64,000 nucleotides of DNA from Lingula anatina. Its lineage: Eukaryota; Brachiopoda; Lingulata; Lingulida; Lingulidae. The stretch covers positions 62,001 through 126,000 of the forward strand of contig NW_019775791.1 of the NCBI RefSeq assembly GCF_001039355.2. Direction: 5' to 3'. Positions 36,965 to 51,300 of the stretch are shown piece by piece; the first letter of the stretch is position 1, and each line of letters begins with the position of its first letter. The notes below the pieces were generated by a model that was not told the origin of the DNA, did not search any database, and saw only the letters and a program-made list of their open reading frames with translations. The translations under genes and the position numbers were made by a program.

Positions 36965-39900
36965 ATGATGGTGGGTGTGCAGGTGCTTCGTTTCTAAATT
37001 ATTGACTTGTAAAGCGGTAAACCTGATTGTCGTTGGAAATGACAACAGTAGGTGGTGAATTTTTTTAATGCAACTGCGTATATCGTTTTTGAAATGTATT
37101 CTTGTTATGTTACAGGACGGAAGTGATGAAGGTCCTGACCTGTTGGCTGAGGACAAGGTAATTGTTGCTTCCTTGTTGTTAGTTGTTTTTTCTTTTCAAG
37201 CATATGTAGGGTAATAGGTATTATTGCACCACATGTAACGACTAATATATTTTGCAGACAGTTAATAACATAGTAACTGTAACAATGAATCATACATAAC
37301 CCTTATATATTTGGAATTCATGATGAGTCAGCTTGACATGAAAATGTAGGCTGGAAATGACATTTTAGCAGCTTGTGAATAAATTTTACGAACGGTGTTT
37401 TCTAATAAAAATAATAGTAATAATAATAATGATGATGATGATGATGAAAATAAATGTTTTAGTTCATTGTCACAATTTAAGACACATTTACTATATGGAT
37501 AATTATTTGTATTGAACATTTGTTTCTAGCCACGGTCAGTGTCTGTTGATCTTGAAACTGATACTTCGCTGCAAGTAGACATCTCTGATGCCTTGAGTGA
37601 AAGAGATAAAGTCAAATTTACTGTGCACACCAAGGTACATTTTGATTTGTTCATTTAAATGCACTTTTCCCAAATGTTTATTGTTTATTCCATTATCAAT
37701 TAATAAGTGGGAAGAATATGTAAGCATTGTTTAATTTCATTGTTCACAGTATATTAAAGTTTTTTCTTGAATATGTAGTCATATGAAGTGATGTTTCTCT
37801 TTTCAGACCACCCTTCCTGAATTCAAGCAGCCAGAATTCTCAGTAGTACGACAGCACGAGGAATTTGTTTGGCTGCATGACAGATATAATGAAAATGAAG
37901 AGTATGCTGGTATTGTGGTAAGGAACACATCTTGGACTGTGTGTGTCATGTGAGCATGTGTATGAGCATGTCATGCATCAGAAAGTAATAGCTTACATTT
38001 CATTACTGAAGGGAAAATGCATTTTCTTAATAGGTAACTTGTCAATGATAAATTCAGATAAACAAGATTCAAGAAGTAAAGAGGCTATGGCTTTGAATGT
38101 GTTTTTTATTTAAGAATATATTAGCTCTGTATATGACTGATCATTTTTACATACAGATACCTCCTGCCCCACCCAGACCTGATTTTGATGCATCTCGGGA
38201 GAAGCTGCAGAGACTGGGAGAAGGAGAGGGAACAATGACCAAAGAGGAGTTTCAGAAGATGAAACAGGAACTAGAAGCGTTAGTATTGTAGTGAATTCCA
38301 AAACATATTGTTACTTGATTTGTATGCTGTGTGTGTGTGTGTGTGGGTGGGGGGGGGGGGGTGGATTTGTGTGTGTATGTTAAAGTATGCGAAAAAATAA
38401 TTTGTATTGCTGACATAAATAATTGATTGAAAACATATAATTATAATGAAGCCAAAGTATTATTAACAGGTATTCCTTAATCTGTGTGTCTTTTGATTTA
38501 TGATGTGAACGTACCCCATGTGTCAATTTCAGTGAGTACCTTGCAACATTCAAGAAGACTGTAGCAATGCATGAAGTTTTCTTACAGCGGTTAGCAGGTC
38601 ATCCTCAACTTAGGAATGATGTCAATTTTAAAGTATTCTTAGAATATGACCAAGATGTAAGTTTTTAATATCTCAGTTTTATTAAAGAATTCTGAAGAAT
38701 ACTAGCATAGCATTTTTTTAAATTGGCCTCAGACAGTTATTTGGAACAATTCATATTGTGAAAAGCACCTATTAACAGTAATTAGATAAAGTTTCATTTA
38801 ATATCTATCAGATCATTACATGATGGAGTTGTTTCATATTACTCTTTAAATTTCAACAAAATGTCTTTTTAAATTATTAGTAATATCTGTAAATGCCAAT
38901 TTTGAAATTGAAAAAGTAAGTTGATTCTCGTCAGGATCATTAGAAATGACATATTTAAAAAGTCTTTATAGCAAAAAAAAAAGGTGAAGCAGTTGAAAAG
39001 TTGTAACTGTTATTACAGAATGTAATTTATCAAAGGGACATTGATTTAAGTATTATGTATTTTTTTTTTCAGTTAAGTGTAAGAGGAAAGAACAAAAAAG
39101 AAAGAATAAGTGGCTTCTTCAAAAATATGACAAAGACAGCAGATGAAGTTCTTCTCTCCAATCAAAAGGTATTGACATGGCCGTAGTTCACATCGTATTT
39201 GTTGACTTATTTATGACTCTATTAATGTTACTGTTTGGGTATCTCTGCTCTTATTTTAGGCAGCTACCTTATTTCATAGTATTTCATGACATTTCATGCC
39301 TGTGGTAGTGTTGCTTGTTTGTAGCTCTGTTCTCATTTTGTGAAGCTTTCATATTATTTTATGCACCATATTGTTTCTGATTGTGGCAGGATGTGGATGA
39401 ATTCTTTGAGTCAGAGAAAGGTTTTTTGGTGGAGTATCATTCAAAGATCAAAGATGCCACGGCAAGAGGAGACAAGTTAACCAGGGCACATAAGAGTAAG
39501 TTTGCTCATCAGATATGAGAAACTTAAGTGTGTGAATGGTTTAAGTAATAAGATTTATCTTTACTTTTGATAATAAATAGAATTGCCTGTGAAACGGCAT
39601 AAATTCTTCTATGTCTTAATTGTATTTTATATGGTAGTGTTTTTATTGCTGTGAGTCTTTGTACTTGCTTTTCATAACTATGCAAATGTCCTTTTCAGAT
39701 GTTGCAGATTCCTACATAGCTATATCTTCGGGACTTACACAGCTAGCAACAATAGAGAATACAGAATTAGATAAACTGTTTACTAAATTAGCAGAATTCT
39801 TTGAAAAGGCTCGGGTAAGAATACTTACAATATATTTATTATACTTTTCTTTAAATTAACCTTTAGACTGTGTTTAATGTATTTGTTTTCATGACATGAA

Positions 39901-41181
39901 AAGTGAACTCAAACTGAAATATATAAGATAGTATGAAAATTATAGAATGTAATTTTTCATTTCTCAGAAACTTGAAGGCAGAGTAGCTTCAGATGAAGAC
40001 TTAAAACTTTCTGACACCTTGCGGTATTACATGAGGGACTCCTCTGCTGGTAAAGACCTTTTGTATAGGCGGCTTAGGTCATTGGCTGACTATGAGAATG
40101 CAAATAAAGCCTTAGACAAAGCCAGGTCAAAGAACAAAGATGTACATACTGTGAGTATGCCAAATTTTGATTTTACAATATGTTTTACAGTTAGTTTAGA
40201 GGTAGACAATGGGATAAATGAAATAGAATTTGCATAATGACCAGAAAAATCTTTTGGATAAGCTGTTGAATGAGTAAGGTCAAGTTGATGTGGAGCGTGA
40301 ACAGGAAGGTATCAGAAGTATGATCAGTAAGTATAAGTAAGTACATGATTTGACTCCTGTACTTTTTAATCTGTAACTGGCATCTGAGGACCAGTATATG
40401 CACAGTTTTTTTTATTTTTTATTTTTTCATCTTCTGTCTTTTTTGTTTTATAGGCAGAAACTCAGCAACAAGCTGCTTGTGATAAGTTTGAAAAGATTTC
40501 AGAAACAGCCAAAGGAGGTCAGTCTAAGACATTTTGATTTTAAAAGTACTTACAACCCACCATGCAAACTTTTGGACATATGTTAATTTGTATCAAGACA
40601 TCATTTATTCACTGTAATTTTTTCCACAGCAAAAGCAGTGACCCCAAATATATAATTTGCACATTATATACATACTTAAACTTTTCCTCCATGTCTTTCA
40701 GAGTTGACCAATTTTAAGACCAGAAGAATAGCCCATTTTCGTAAAAATATGGTAGACTTGGTGGAGTTAGAGTTAAAACATGCAAAGGTAACATTTAGTA
40801 ATAAAGTTATTGGTTGTATATTTTCACATTTTTTACACTGGTCTTTTTTTCTGTATTTCTGTAATTCCTCACTTAAATCATCAAGGTATGCTACAGTTGT
40901 CAAGATAGAAGGTGAAATAAGCAGATTATTTGTATGAAAGGAACCAGTTTTAGAATTGTTTTTTAACTCTACACCTTCATTATGCCAGGTTTAAAACACA
41001 CCTGGATTTTTTTAAAGACCTAATGTTTGGTCATTCACATTGTTTCTTAAGGACACTGGATGGTAGTGAAGTTTAGAAGGCATCCAGATAAATGGTAAAA
41101 TATTGTCACCTCCACATTTTCTTTCAGGCCCAGGTCCAGCTGCTCAAGAATACGCTAGCAAATTTGAAAGAAGACTTGTAA
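36965..41181 (+). CDS. SNX5: Sorting nexin 5/6 (ESCPE-1 / retromer SNX-BAR)
   Basis: SNX5/6 pair with SNX1/2 to tubulate endosomes and return cargo to the Golgi or plasma membrane. Thirteen exons: 36965-36970, 37116-37157, 37530-37634, 37807-37917, 38157-38278, 38533-38656, 39073-39168, 39390-39495, 39699-39814, 39968-40150, 40454-40517, 40702-40787 and 41128-41181, giving 404 aa, the normal length. The PX domain spans about 25-170, with [20 protein letters not shown] and the family-specific helical insert beginning [28 protein letters not shown] links to the BAR domain (about 180-404), with [20 protein letters not shown] and ELELKHAK. Exon 1 supplies only Met-Met before GTGGGT. It is the single homologue of vertebrate SNX5, SNX6 and SNX32 in this window; the symbol is chosen from its MGME1 neighbour. 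Confidence 0.94.
38325..38362. repeat. (GT)n followed by a G run
   Basis: Simple repeat in SNX intron 5. Confidence 0.85.
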
Positions 41182-42249
41182 AGGGCGTCATGTGGGAATA
41201 ATCATAAATGCAACTAAATTCTTGAAAGAAATTAAAGACTAACATAATTTTGTTTAAATGTAGACGGTGTGTTGAGAATCCCTCTTCAAATCACTCCCTT
41301 CTTAGATGTATAAAAAAAGTGATTGTACATATAACATCAGCCTACTCTGCCTAAGCTATGGATAGATGAAGATGAAATGTTGCTGCATTGGCTTTAAACT
41401 ATCTTCCCTCCTTGGTGCTTTACTGTGGATACAAGGCAATACAAATGTCATTCTTGATGTGAACCTTTCCTAGGTTATAAGCTGTAATTGTGCATTTCAT
41501 TTTTTTAAAGTTATGTTTGCACTGTCTTAGCTGTTATCATGTGAAAAAAATTGGTCAGAAAAAATTAAGAATATCAGCATTGTTATGATAGTTGAGGAGT
41601 GATAGTTGAAAGTTAACTGTCCATGCTTCAGTAGTTAAAGTTGATTTTCTGATCAACTGTTCTTTACTGTCCGGAATCTTTTATCATCAAGTCATTGACT
41701 ACAATTACTCCCCTACAGGCGCTCAATTATGGCATTCCATACTCTCTGTAATATATTTTATATTAATCTGGAATTTACATTTACCCCTGTAAAGGTAGAT
41801 TTCACTGATATATCATTTCATAGTTTTTTTTAGCTTACAGTGTGTGGTAAAAAATGTACAGTAAAAAATGGGAAAAGGTTCAAAAGAAACAAATTGTTAA
41901 TTTTGCATAGTCTGATAAGTATTCCTTTGGAATGCATTGTAGATAATTTAAGCACCCATTCATGTTGCAATTTGACAAATCTAGTAGAAAACTCCACAAT
42001 ATGTTGAAACTATTTTAAACTATTTTGAAATTTTATATTGCAGTTTCAACCAGGCTATAGTATCATGAAATGCTATGTAAATATATACCGATTTGAGAAA
42101 TATTTTATTTTCTGTAGCATTAAAATAAAAAACACATGTTGAAGACAGAGATGTTATTTTGCCCATCAATGATGATGATATTGTGTAGAACATCTAAATG
42201 TTGCAGGGTTTTGTTTGTATCAAGTATATAAATTGATCACATGCACACA

Positions 42250-42255
42250 AATAAA
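42250..42255 (+). terminator. Candidate poly(A) signal of SNX5/6
   Basis: AATAAA about 1.07 kb after the SNX stop and about 50 bases from minus-strand AATAAA motifs (42294-42299 and 42304-42309) that suit the convergent coiled-coil gene. An earlier AATAAA sits near 42124. Confidence 0.45.
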
Positions 42256-42293
42256 ATATATGTAATATGAAATGTGGTATGATTTATTTTAAT

Positions 42294-42309
42294 TATAGAA
42301 TTTTTTATT
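42294..42309 (-). terminator. Candidate poly(A) signals of the coiled-coil gene
   Basis: Two AATAAA hexamers on the minus strand, about 80-90 bases after the stop codon at 42386. Their closeness to the SNX signal suggests the two 3' UTRs abut or overlap. Confidence 0.5.
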
Positions 42310-42385
42310 ACAAAGATACACAAATAAGTGATTCATCCAGTATAAAAAAAATGTTTTGGTGCTTTCAAATTGTATGACACGTATT

Positions 42386-45300
42386 TTAAAGTAAATTGAT
42401 CCCATCTGCTGTAGTCCCTTCCCCTTCCATAACTTCCTCGAGTGTCACAACCTTCCTGTGGGAAGCTCTTGAAGGAGACCTTTGAGGAGAGTCGCCCCTC
42501 TGTGAGGTTTGGGATTTAGAATTGAAAGGAGATCCTGACCTGGTATCCACCTCGCCTTTTAGCAGTGACTTCTGAGGAGAAACGGACCTAGAAGGTGAAG
42601 CTCTCTCAGATTTCTCAGCTCGACTTGCGGACCTGTCTTGCCCAGAAGCCTTTGCAGATGCCATGGTGTGTCTTGACTGACTTCTTACACTAGTTCTGCT
42701 CTTGCTCCGTTGGTTTCCTGATGCTTTTAAATTAAATATATTATAAGGGTTTATTCAGTCATTGTACGTTACATATTATTAAATACATATAAAACATTAT
42801 TTATTATCACTAACTGACACTACTAATGTTGTAACATTTACAAACTTCAATTATAACAGAGGTACTTTCATGGTTAACAACCATATGAACAGACTATACA
42901 ATCATGGTAATTAAACAGTCCTGAAGATGGCCTGTATTTAAAACCACTGTATCAGAAAAACTAACCAACTCTTACAACATGCCTTCTATCTGGATAAAAA
43001 TCTTAAAACTCACCTATTGAAAATTTTAATTAAGATTTTATTATGGCACAATGGAGTAAAAAGCAGAACTATAGTCTATAAATAAAACTACCGCATAGGA
43101 ATTCTTGCCTAAACTTTAAAAAAAAGTGTAAGTACTTAAATAAATAAAGATCACAGGTGTGAAAACAACACACTAAAGGAAGATCTGAAAGACGGACAAT
43201 AGAATCTTAACATCGCTAAAAAGATTTGCTTATATTATAAAATTCTTAAATTGTTTAAAAAAACTTATAGATAGAAACTTAGTGACAAATAAAACTTACG
43301 CTTTGGTCTTCTCTTAGCCACGTTCTCAAGAAAGTTGTGCAAAGCCAGCAGCTCACCCTCCAGCTGCTCAGTAATGCTGCTGATCTTTTGTTCTCTCTTT
43401 TCAGTACGATGAAGCAAATCTGTTATCTCCCCAACAGTGGTTTGGTCCTTCTCAGCATAGACCTTTAAAAGAATCAAATGGCTTATTTCTGGGTTTGAAG
43501 GAACATGAAAATGTGCCATTATTTCTTTCTTCTTGGAGCTTTCTTTCTGAAAGTGTGACCATTTGTAACCAGAACAGAAAAGCTGAATTTGTTGGAGATG
43601 TCTTAAGTAAATTAAAGATATCCACGTAATAAAACTTTCAAACAGCAGGTGCATGAATTCAGCAGTGATGTTAAGCAATTTGGTGATGTGTTGAAAGAAA
43701 GGCAAACCTTTTCTAGAGCATGATCTGCCTCCCAGCCTTTTAACAGGATGCCTGTAACACAAGAAATTTTCACAGATTAGCAATTGCAAACCAGGAAGTA
43801 GATAAAAGTTATCTCATGGGAATTGTAATTGTTTTTTATGGATATTGTAAGTCTTTAAATAATATGTTTGTTACCTTTAAGAGCTATCAGTTCATCCAAC
43901 AATGTCTGTTTCATCTGCTCATTTTTTCCTTTGTGTTCATTTAAGTCCACGATGTCAGTCTCGTACTTTTCAATAGCCTGAAATATTATGTATGTAAATC
44001 AATTAAAAAATTATAAATAAGAATAAACTACATAGCTCATTGCAATGAAAAAGTGAATTGACAATGCCTTTCTGAATCCATAACCTGGCAAAAAATATAT
44101 ATTCTATGAGCATTTTTGATATATCCTACAATTTTTCTCAACTAAAAAAGTTGTAACTTTTCAAATGTTTTTTATCTTTATGTACAAAGGTCACAGCAAA
44201 CCTCTCTGAATTTGTGGTTTTCCTCCATAACAGTCTTGAGCTTACAACCCTCAGTGTAAATATCACTCTCTACTACTTTCGTTTCCTCTGCATGCTGCTT
44301 CAGCTGTACCAGAGATTCTTCTTTTTTCAGTTTGAGTTCCTGTTGATTTTTTACCTGAAATGAGACATAAATTATTTAGATTTTCTGGTTCCTCTTCTTT
44401 TTGCTGACAGAAAATGACCATCTGTTTCATTTAAATGTGGAGTCTATCTGCCCAGGGTCAGAGACAAAATATGTACAGAAATATTTCTCATTTTCTAAAA
44501 AAATAAAACTTTACCGTTGGCTCTTCAAGTTTTTCAATATTTTTCTGTGTCCTCTTGCAAGTTTCTTCCAAACCAGTCTTCTTGTTTTTCAAAACTGAAA
44601 GAAAATTCAGAAACAATTACATAAAAAGAAGTAATTTTGTACTTTGCTAGCTATCATATATTGCACTCTAACCTCAGGCAGCTCAATGACTCTTTGTACC
44701 ACCCTCTCTATATAGGCTAATGGCTATCTAATTTAACTATGCTCATCACCTCAATATGGACAATAAGTGCAAGACTTTTATACAGCAAAAGTTAAATTTT
44801 CTGAGTGATTTCAACATTTTGCCTTAATCATGAAGGCATACAATATCCAAAACTGTTCACAGAACTACAGTTCATAAATTTGTTTTGTAGTTCCTTGTTT
44901 TTGAGTCACTTTTGAGTCACAATGGAGACTGGTGGGTTTCAGTCATGAAATTAGAAATTTAGAACTTGAAAATTGGTCTATAGACTGAAATTTTTTGATC
45001 GGTTTTGTAAGATGCAATCTAAATGATAAAAGAAAAACTACTTAAATTTCCAGGAAAATGGATTTTTGATATATAAAGGCCTAATGCACATTGTGTACCT
45101 TAAACAAAGTGTAGTACATGTAAATGTTAAAAAAGAGACCAAATAGAACACTTACCAACAATTTCTTTCTTTCTGGCTTCATATTCTTTTTGTTTGGCAT
45201 CATGTTCCTCTTCAAGTGAACTTAAAACAGGCATTTTTTCCTCCAAATATTTTTCCCTTTCAGTTTTCCTTTTGCCCAGATGTTCTACGCTAGCCTGAGA

Positions 45301-48300
45301 ATTGAAATAAAGTAGATTATTTGTCACAGCTACTATATGGTTGGGTTTTACTAAGATTTTAGTGATTTTGAATATTGAGCAACAGTACGTCATACCTCTA
45401 AATCTGTAAGTTCCTTCTCAAGAGAAGCTTTCATTGAGACATAGTTCTGTTTTGCAACTCTCAGTTCCTCATGTCTTCTCTTGATGGTCTGGTCTCCTTC
45501 TCTGATGTCCTTCTGCAGTTGAATTCCCTAAAAATTGACACAAATCCAAGAATGGATAACTTGACCTGTAACATTTACCATTAAATTAAAAGAAAATAAA
45601 TATTTTATTTTTAAATGTTGAAATCTATAAAGTTGACTTCTATAACATTGCTTTGGACTGGTCTTTCAACTGAACACCTTTTCAATTTTCTTCTAGTATC
45701 TGCTTATAAAACATATTTCAGTTTTGACAATAACTGTGTATGCCAAGTCTTTTCTACAACGATCTCTTGCTACATTATATGTGTCAAACATTTACCTCTT
45801 TATTCAATGACTCAATCTGATTCTTGGTGTCATTTATCTTTTTATTCATCAATGCCATAAAACGCTGGTTTTCCTGACGGAAATCATCAACATTTTTCTG
45901 CACATCATCCCTCTCAGCCTGAAGTTCCATTCTAAAAATATGACATTGTTGTAAATTAAAATATTGCTTGACCACTAAAATCTTTATCACAACTGAGTGA
46001 ATGCCATGGAGATGTTAGGAAACTTTAAATTATCAATTTAGTGCTACAAGTCTTACAATTATAACGAAAATTTTCTCCATCAATACAATACCACAGAAAT
46101 TAATTTTGCAAAACAATCACTTATTTGCAAAATGCAAAGAAATATTGTTATTATTTTGATAAATTGAATTAATAATTACATAAACATATTATGTGTTACT
46201 GAAAATCTAACAATGGCTTAGGTATGGTAAAGAACTTTCAATCTTTTGTTATCATTCTGGAGAACCCATTAGTTATACATTAGTAAACAAAGTTTAAATT
46301 GTGAACTTTTTCCCTTCACCAATGCGCTGTGTTTGTACAGGCTGTTAGAAACACAGGGACAGGCAAAAGTGCTTTACCATAAATACAATTATGCTAACTA
46401 CTTTAACAGGGATACATGTTTTTTAAAATCAGAAATGTTCAAGCTTTAACATTGATTTTGAACATTCAAGCAATAACTTCTGCACATTCCCATCTTTTGC
46501 CACACATAGAGGCAATGCATATAGACAAGCATGCTGTTTTGTTGCCATTAAGCTCATGGCCCTGCCAACTTTATAAACACTTATATGCAAATAACATATC
46601 ATGCTTGTAAGTTTTAACTTAAAAGCATTGACTTTAGTATAATGTAGGCCATTGGTTTAAATCAGCCTTGAATAAAATATGAATTATTACCACATATAGA
46701 CTCAACTCACTCTGTTCTGAAAATACAACAATGTTAACATGGTGAAATAGAAATAGTTCACACTAGAAGTAAGGCATGTTTATGAAGCTGCAGTGCAATG
46801 TGCATATATTTTGGACAAATTCTGGTACGTGGGTCAACATAAAAAAGCAAAAAATTAAGATGATGGCCAATGAATTTATTCACACAACTCAGAGTCATAA
46901 AGTGATACTGTAAGTTTTTCAAAAATGTCACTTGTGTTAATGTGTTTACTAAAAAAATTACCTTTCTGCCCTCTCCTTTGAGAGTTGGTCTCTGTATTCT
47001 TCAATCTGTTTATTCAATGTTGCAACAACTAGCCTGAAATGAAGAATTTTTTTAAAAATCAAAGTCTGACTAGGTACTAATATTCTACAGCAAGGATTCA
47101 GTGTATCAGTCAATATTCCTGATTGTCAATATAATCTTTATAGTTTCACCAGAAATAACAACCTTCAAATATAAATAAATTATTTCTTACGGTATAATTT
47201 TAGGAATTATATCAGTGTAATTTGCATTTCATGATATCTAGTAGACCTAGTAGACATACTCATGGGTTTCCTTGAGTTTTACAATAGCTTCTTCCATATA
47301 CACATTTTCGTTTGTTAGACGGCCTGTTTCCTCTGCCTTCTTGGCCAGTGTTATCTTAGCAGCTTGCAAACTGTAATCAAAACATGTCTATGTATTATAA
47401 CGTTTTAGTGATAATAATAACTTACATTGGAACAAAATATTTACTGGAGAGTATGAAACAGTTACGTTTTGCTCTTGTCACAAAAGCATCATCAGGCTGA
47501 ATGCCTACATGTCGTTGGGTGTTGGTTGACCTGTGAATGATTCTCACTCAGTATACGTAGTAATTGGCAGAATGACCTGGTTATAGATGGGGGGCAGCTG
47601 GTATCCTGCCAATTACTCAGTATTTTTTTCAAATTTATCTGCAATGTGTTATCCTGATCTCATACCAAGTGGTTTCAAAGAACTTACATGCCATTGATTT
47701 CTTCAACATTTTGAGCATCTTTTCTTCTTTGTTCCATTGCATCTTCAACATCTTTAAGAAAGAGAAAATACAGTACATAAATGAGTGTAATTTTTCAGGT
47801 TCACATTTTCTATAAACTGTGCATATTATCAAACAGAAAAAGCGGAATACGAAAGTAAAAAATGCACGTTAGTATTGACATATCAATTCATAAAGAAATT
47901 GGTAATAGTCTGCATTGTACTACTTGATGAAGTCCATAGTGAACAGGATCATGCTTAATGATGCCCAATACTTACCCATTTCCAATATCATTTTCTGTCC
48001 ATCTAGTCTTTCAAACTTCTTGCTCTGTTTCTGAATTTCAACTTCAAGCTGTAAACAAGAGTATCATTCACTTATTTCTCTTGAAATTTATCTACAAATC
48101 TTCATTTGGGTATGTAAAAAATCATAAAAATATACTATTTACATCAGAAATAGTTTTCAGATTAAAACTGAAATGTATATTAGCAATCATAATAACTTGG
48201 CACAATGTATTTAACACTTTGGGACCTGATTAATTCATTTCTTTAATTCAATTTTTTTGTCTAAATTCACACTGTATTTCACTACCATGCATAATAAGTA

Positions 48301-51300
48301 TGCTGGAGTATCTGGAGACATAAAACTGTATTTTTGACAGCTCAGGAACACCAACCTCTTCCAATTTTCCTTCAAGTGCAGCTTTGCTTTCTTCAAACTC
48401 TTTTTGCTGTCTGTTACTCTCTTCTTCAATTTCAATTCTGCAAGATTTCAAATTCATAGTTAATATAAAACATACAATTTTTAGTAATATCATGTACAAT
48501 TATTATTGTCAAGTCATGTTTTCAGCGTGCTTATGTGAGTGGTACAGGAATTAGTTTCCCAGATACATTCATAAACAAAATGCACCTTTTTAGTAAAAAA
48601 ATTCAAACCTTTTCTGCTTAAGCTCTTGATTTTGCTTTATTTCTCTGTTCAGTTGTGCCATTAAAGCCCTCTCTTGTCCTTCTAGTTTAGCACGAGAAGT
48701 ATCATATCTTCTTATACTCTGAAATAAATACAAAACACTTATTTTTCATGTGTTCCACTTATATATATCTGAGGTATTTCTTAGTCATTATTTTTTTTTT
48801 TGGGGGGGGGGGTATGAGAGAGAAATACTAGCAAACTTACCTTTCTAATCATGTCTAATTGACCCTCACTTTCAGCTAATTTTTCTAACAAAGCATCCAG
48901 TTCCCTAAAAAAAAATATCAATCAAATGATATCAGCATGTGTACTTGGTGGATTAAATGGAATGAGTGTTTGCTTGAGTACAAAATTTTGTTAAAATATA
49001 CAATATGACAATTATCTGACTTTTCTGTCAAAAATGCAAAAAAAATATAACATAAAACAAAAAAAAAAAAGAAAACATTCATGTAATTTGGACACATTTT
49101 TATTTATTTTCTGAAATCACAACTATCCACTGAAAAAAAGAACTTACTTTTTCTTCACTATGTTAGCATCTCTTTGTTCTCTGACCTTCATGGTTGTGTC
49201 ATACTGAAGAAAAATAATATCATATTAATGTTAGTGTTTGTAAGCAGACTCTAAAAATTATGATAAAAAGCATACATTCATTAAACCATTCCACAATGAT
49301 ATTGAAATTGAGAATGCATCTAAACATTATTCTACAAACTAATCCGTGAAACATGAAAAGAAACAAACAGTACCTATCAATCATTACATGACATGTCCAG
49401 AATAACTCACCACAGCTTTTTTCAAACGTTTCTTTTCCATCCTGGCATCTGCCCTTTCCTGGATCATATCTTCTTTAAGAATAAGAATATTTTCTTCAAG
49501 ATTAACAATCTGAAACAGAAACCAAAAAACAACACAATGAAATGCCTATTTATATAATTGTGTTATTATACAGAATGGTTGGATATCAGTTCTTTTTCCT
49601 TTTGTATCATCATAAGCACTTTAACATTTCAATTCTAGAATTGAACTTGAAAAATTACAGCCAACAAATATGATGCCCATGGGAAATAAAGTTTATGAAC
49701 AAATCTGTGCTTTTTGCTTTACTTTGACAAGATATTTTTTGGCATATTTAAAGAAAAAAGTTTGTATGACTCACGATGCATTGTGTCTGCATACGCAGAG
49801 AATAAGTCCTAAGATGAACCACAACATGGGAAAGTGGTAGATGTGTTTTTTGATATCTGGATAAATGCTTTTGGATGGGACTACTCTCAATTTCTCTTCA
49901 TTTATTAAGAACACTAATCTGAACATATTTTGCTCTCCTTTTCTGGTCAGACTTACATTCTGATTTGTTGCTCGAAGTTGGTCTCTGGTTTCATTTAAAG
50001 ATATCTGGTTTCTGGTAAAAGAAAAAAGTCAATGACTAAATTTTAAATTTAAACATTTTCTTGTATTGAGCAAAAAATTTCAATAGCTGTGTCATGCATT
50101 CAGCAATAATGATATCTTCTAACAACAGATAAACTCAGAGTTATAACCACCCCAATATTCAGGAACAATGCATCCTGTCACTTACGTTGCTTTTTCTGCT
50201 AGTCTGACATTCAATGTTGCAATAATTTCCTCATGTTTTTTGCGCATACCATCTCTCTCGGGTCTGAAAAATTTATTAAAAAGTTCAAATCAAAAGACTT
50301 TTCTAAAGCTGGTATATTTAATTGTCTCTAAAACATAAGCCAATATTGAAATTTGGCAAGGTTCAAACTCAACTGTCCAGTTTTAATTCAATGGGAATAC
50401 CCCCTTAAAACAATGCTAAGATTCAACACTATTTTTATATTCTTTTTTAAAAGACACTGTCAGTTTCAATTTATTTTTAGATAAAACAAAGAGGTTAACA
50501 ACTCTGAGTCTCACAAAAGCTTTGCATTTTCCTCTTCTAACTCTTGCAGTTTTAACTCCAGAAACTCAATATTCTTGGTGACCTTCTCCAGCTGGCTCTG
50601 TAGCCGTTGTACTTCATCTGCATTAGACTGGCGAGCAGATTTTACAGCAGCTAAAAAGACATGACAGTCTTTTAATAAAGCACAGACCTGTTCCCGGCAA
50701 TTTCAAAAGGGGTCTTTTTCTAAAAATATGTACGTCTTAAACCCCTTAGTTGACCTAACTTGAAAGATGGCATAGAACCTTGATTAAATTTTGATTCAGA
50801 GATGATCTCATCTGACCAAAAGTGATGTTCTTTCTAACCCATCAACTGGACTGTCTACAGGTCTATGGCATGTGCAAGTAGTGCACCATTGAGCACAAAG
50901 TTTCATGTAATAGCACTCCTATGAGTTTAGCACACTCAATCCATGTCAGAAAATGTAGTAGGAGAGCTAGGGTGTGAAACTTTGTGCTAATTTATTGTAA
51001 CACATACAGTGCATATCAGAAAAAGTAAACAGGAGAGTTAATACATGAAACTAAAAGCTATGAAACAATAAGATTTATCAAATTTTCTATACAAAAGAGG
51101 GTTCATTTTACATAAGTTATGATTTCCATCTTTACTGCACAATAAAGATAAACGTATACTTTTACAACACATATGTACCTTACCTTCAATTTCTCCCTTT
51201 ATTTTCCCTGGGAAAACCTGTAGTTTATGGCGTAAAACACTGGCCTGGATTGTTTCTATTTCAAGCAATTCATGCAATTTGTCTCTCTCAGCTTCCTGTT

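Noticed and set aside
47561-47615. TAATTGGCAG / CTGCCAATTA inverted repeat
   Set aside because: Only 10 bases per arm in an AT-rich intron, with no target duplication. Not distinguishable from chance.
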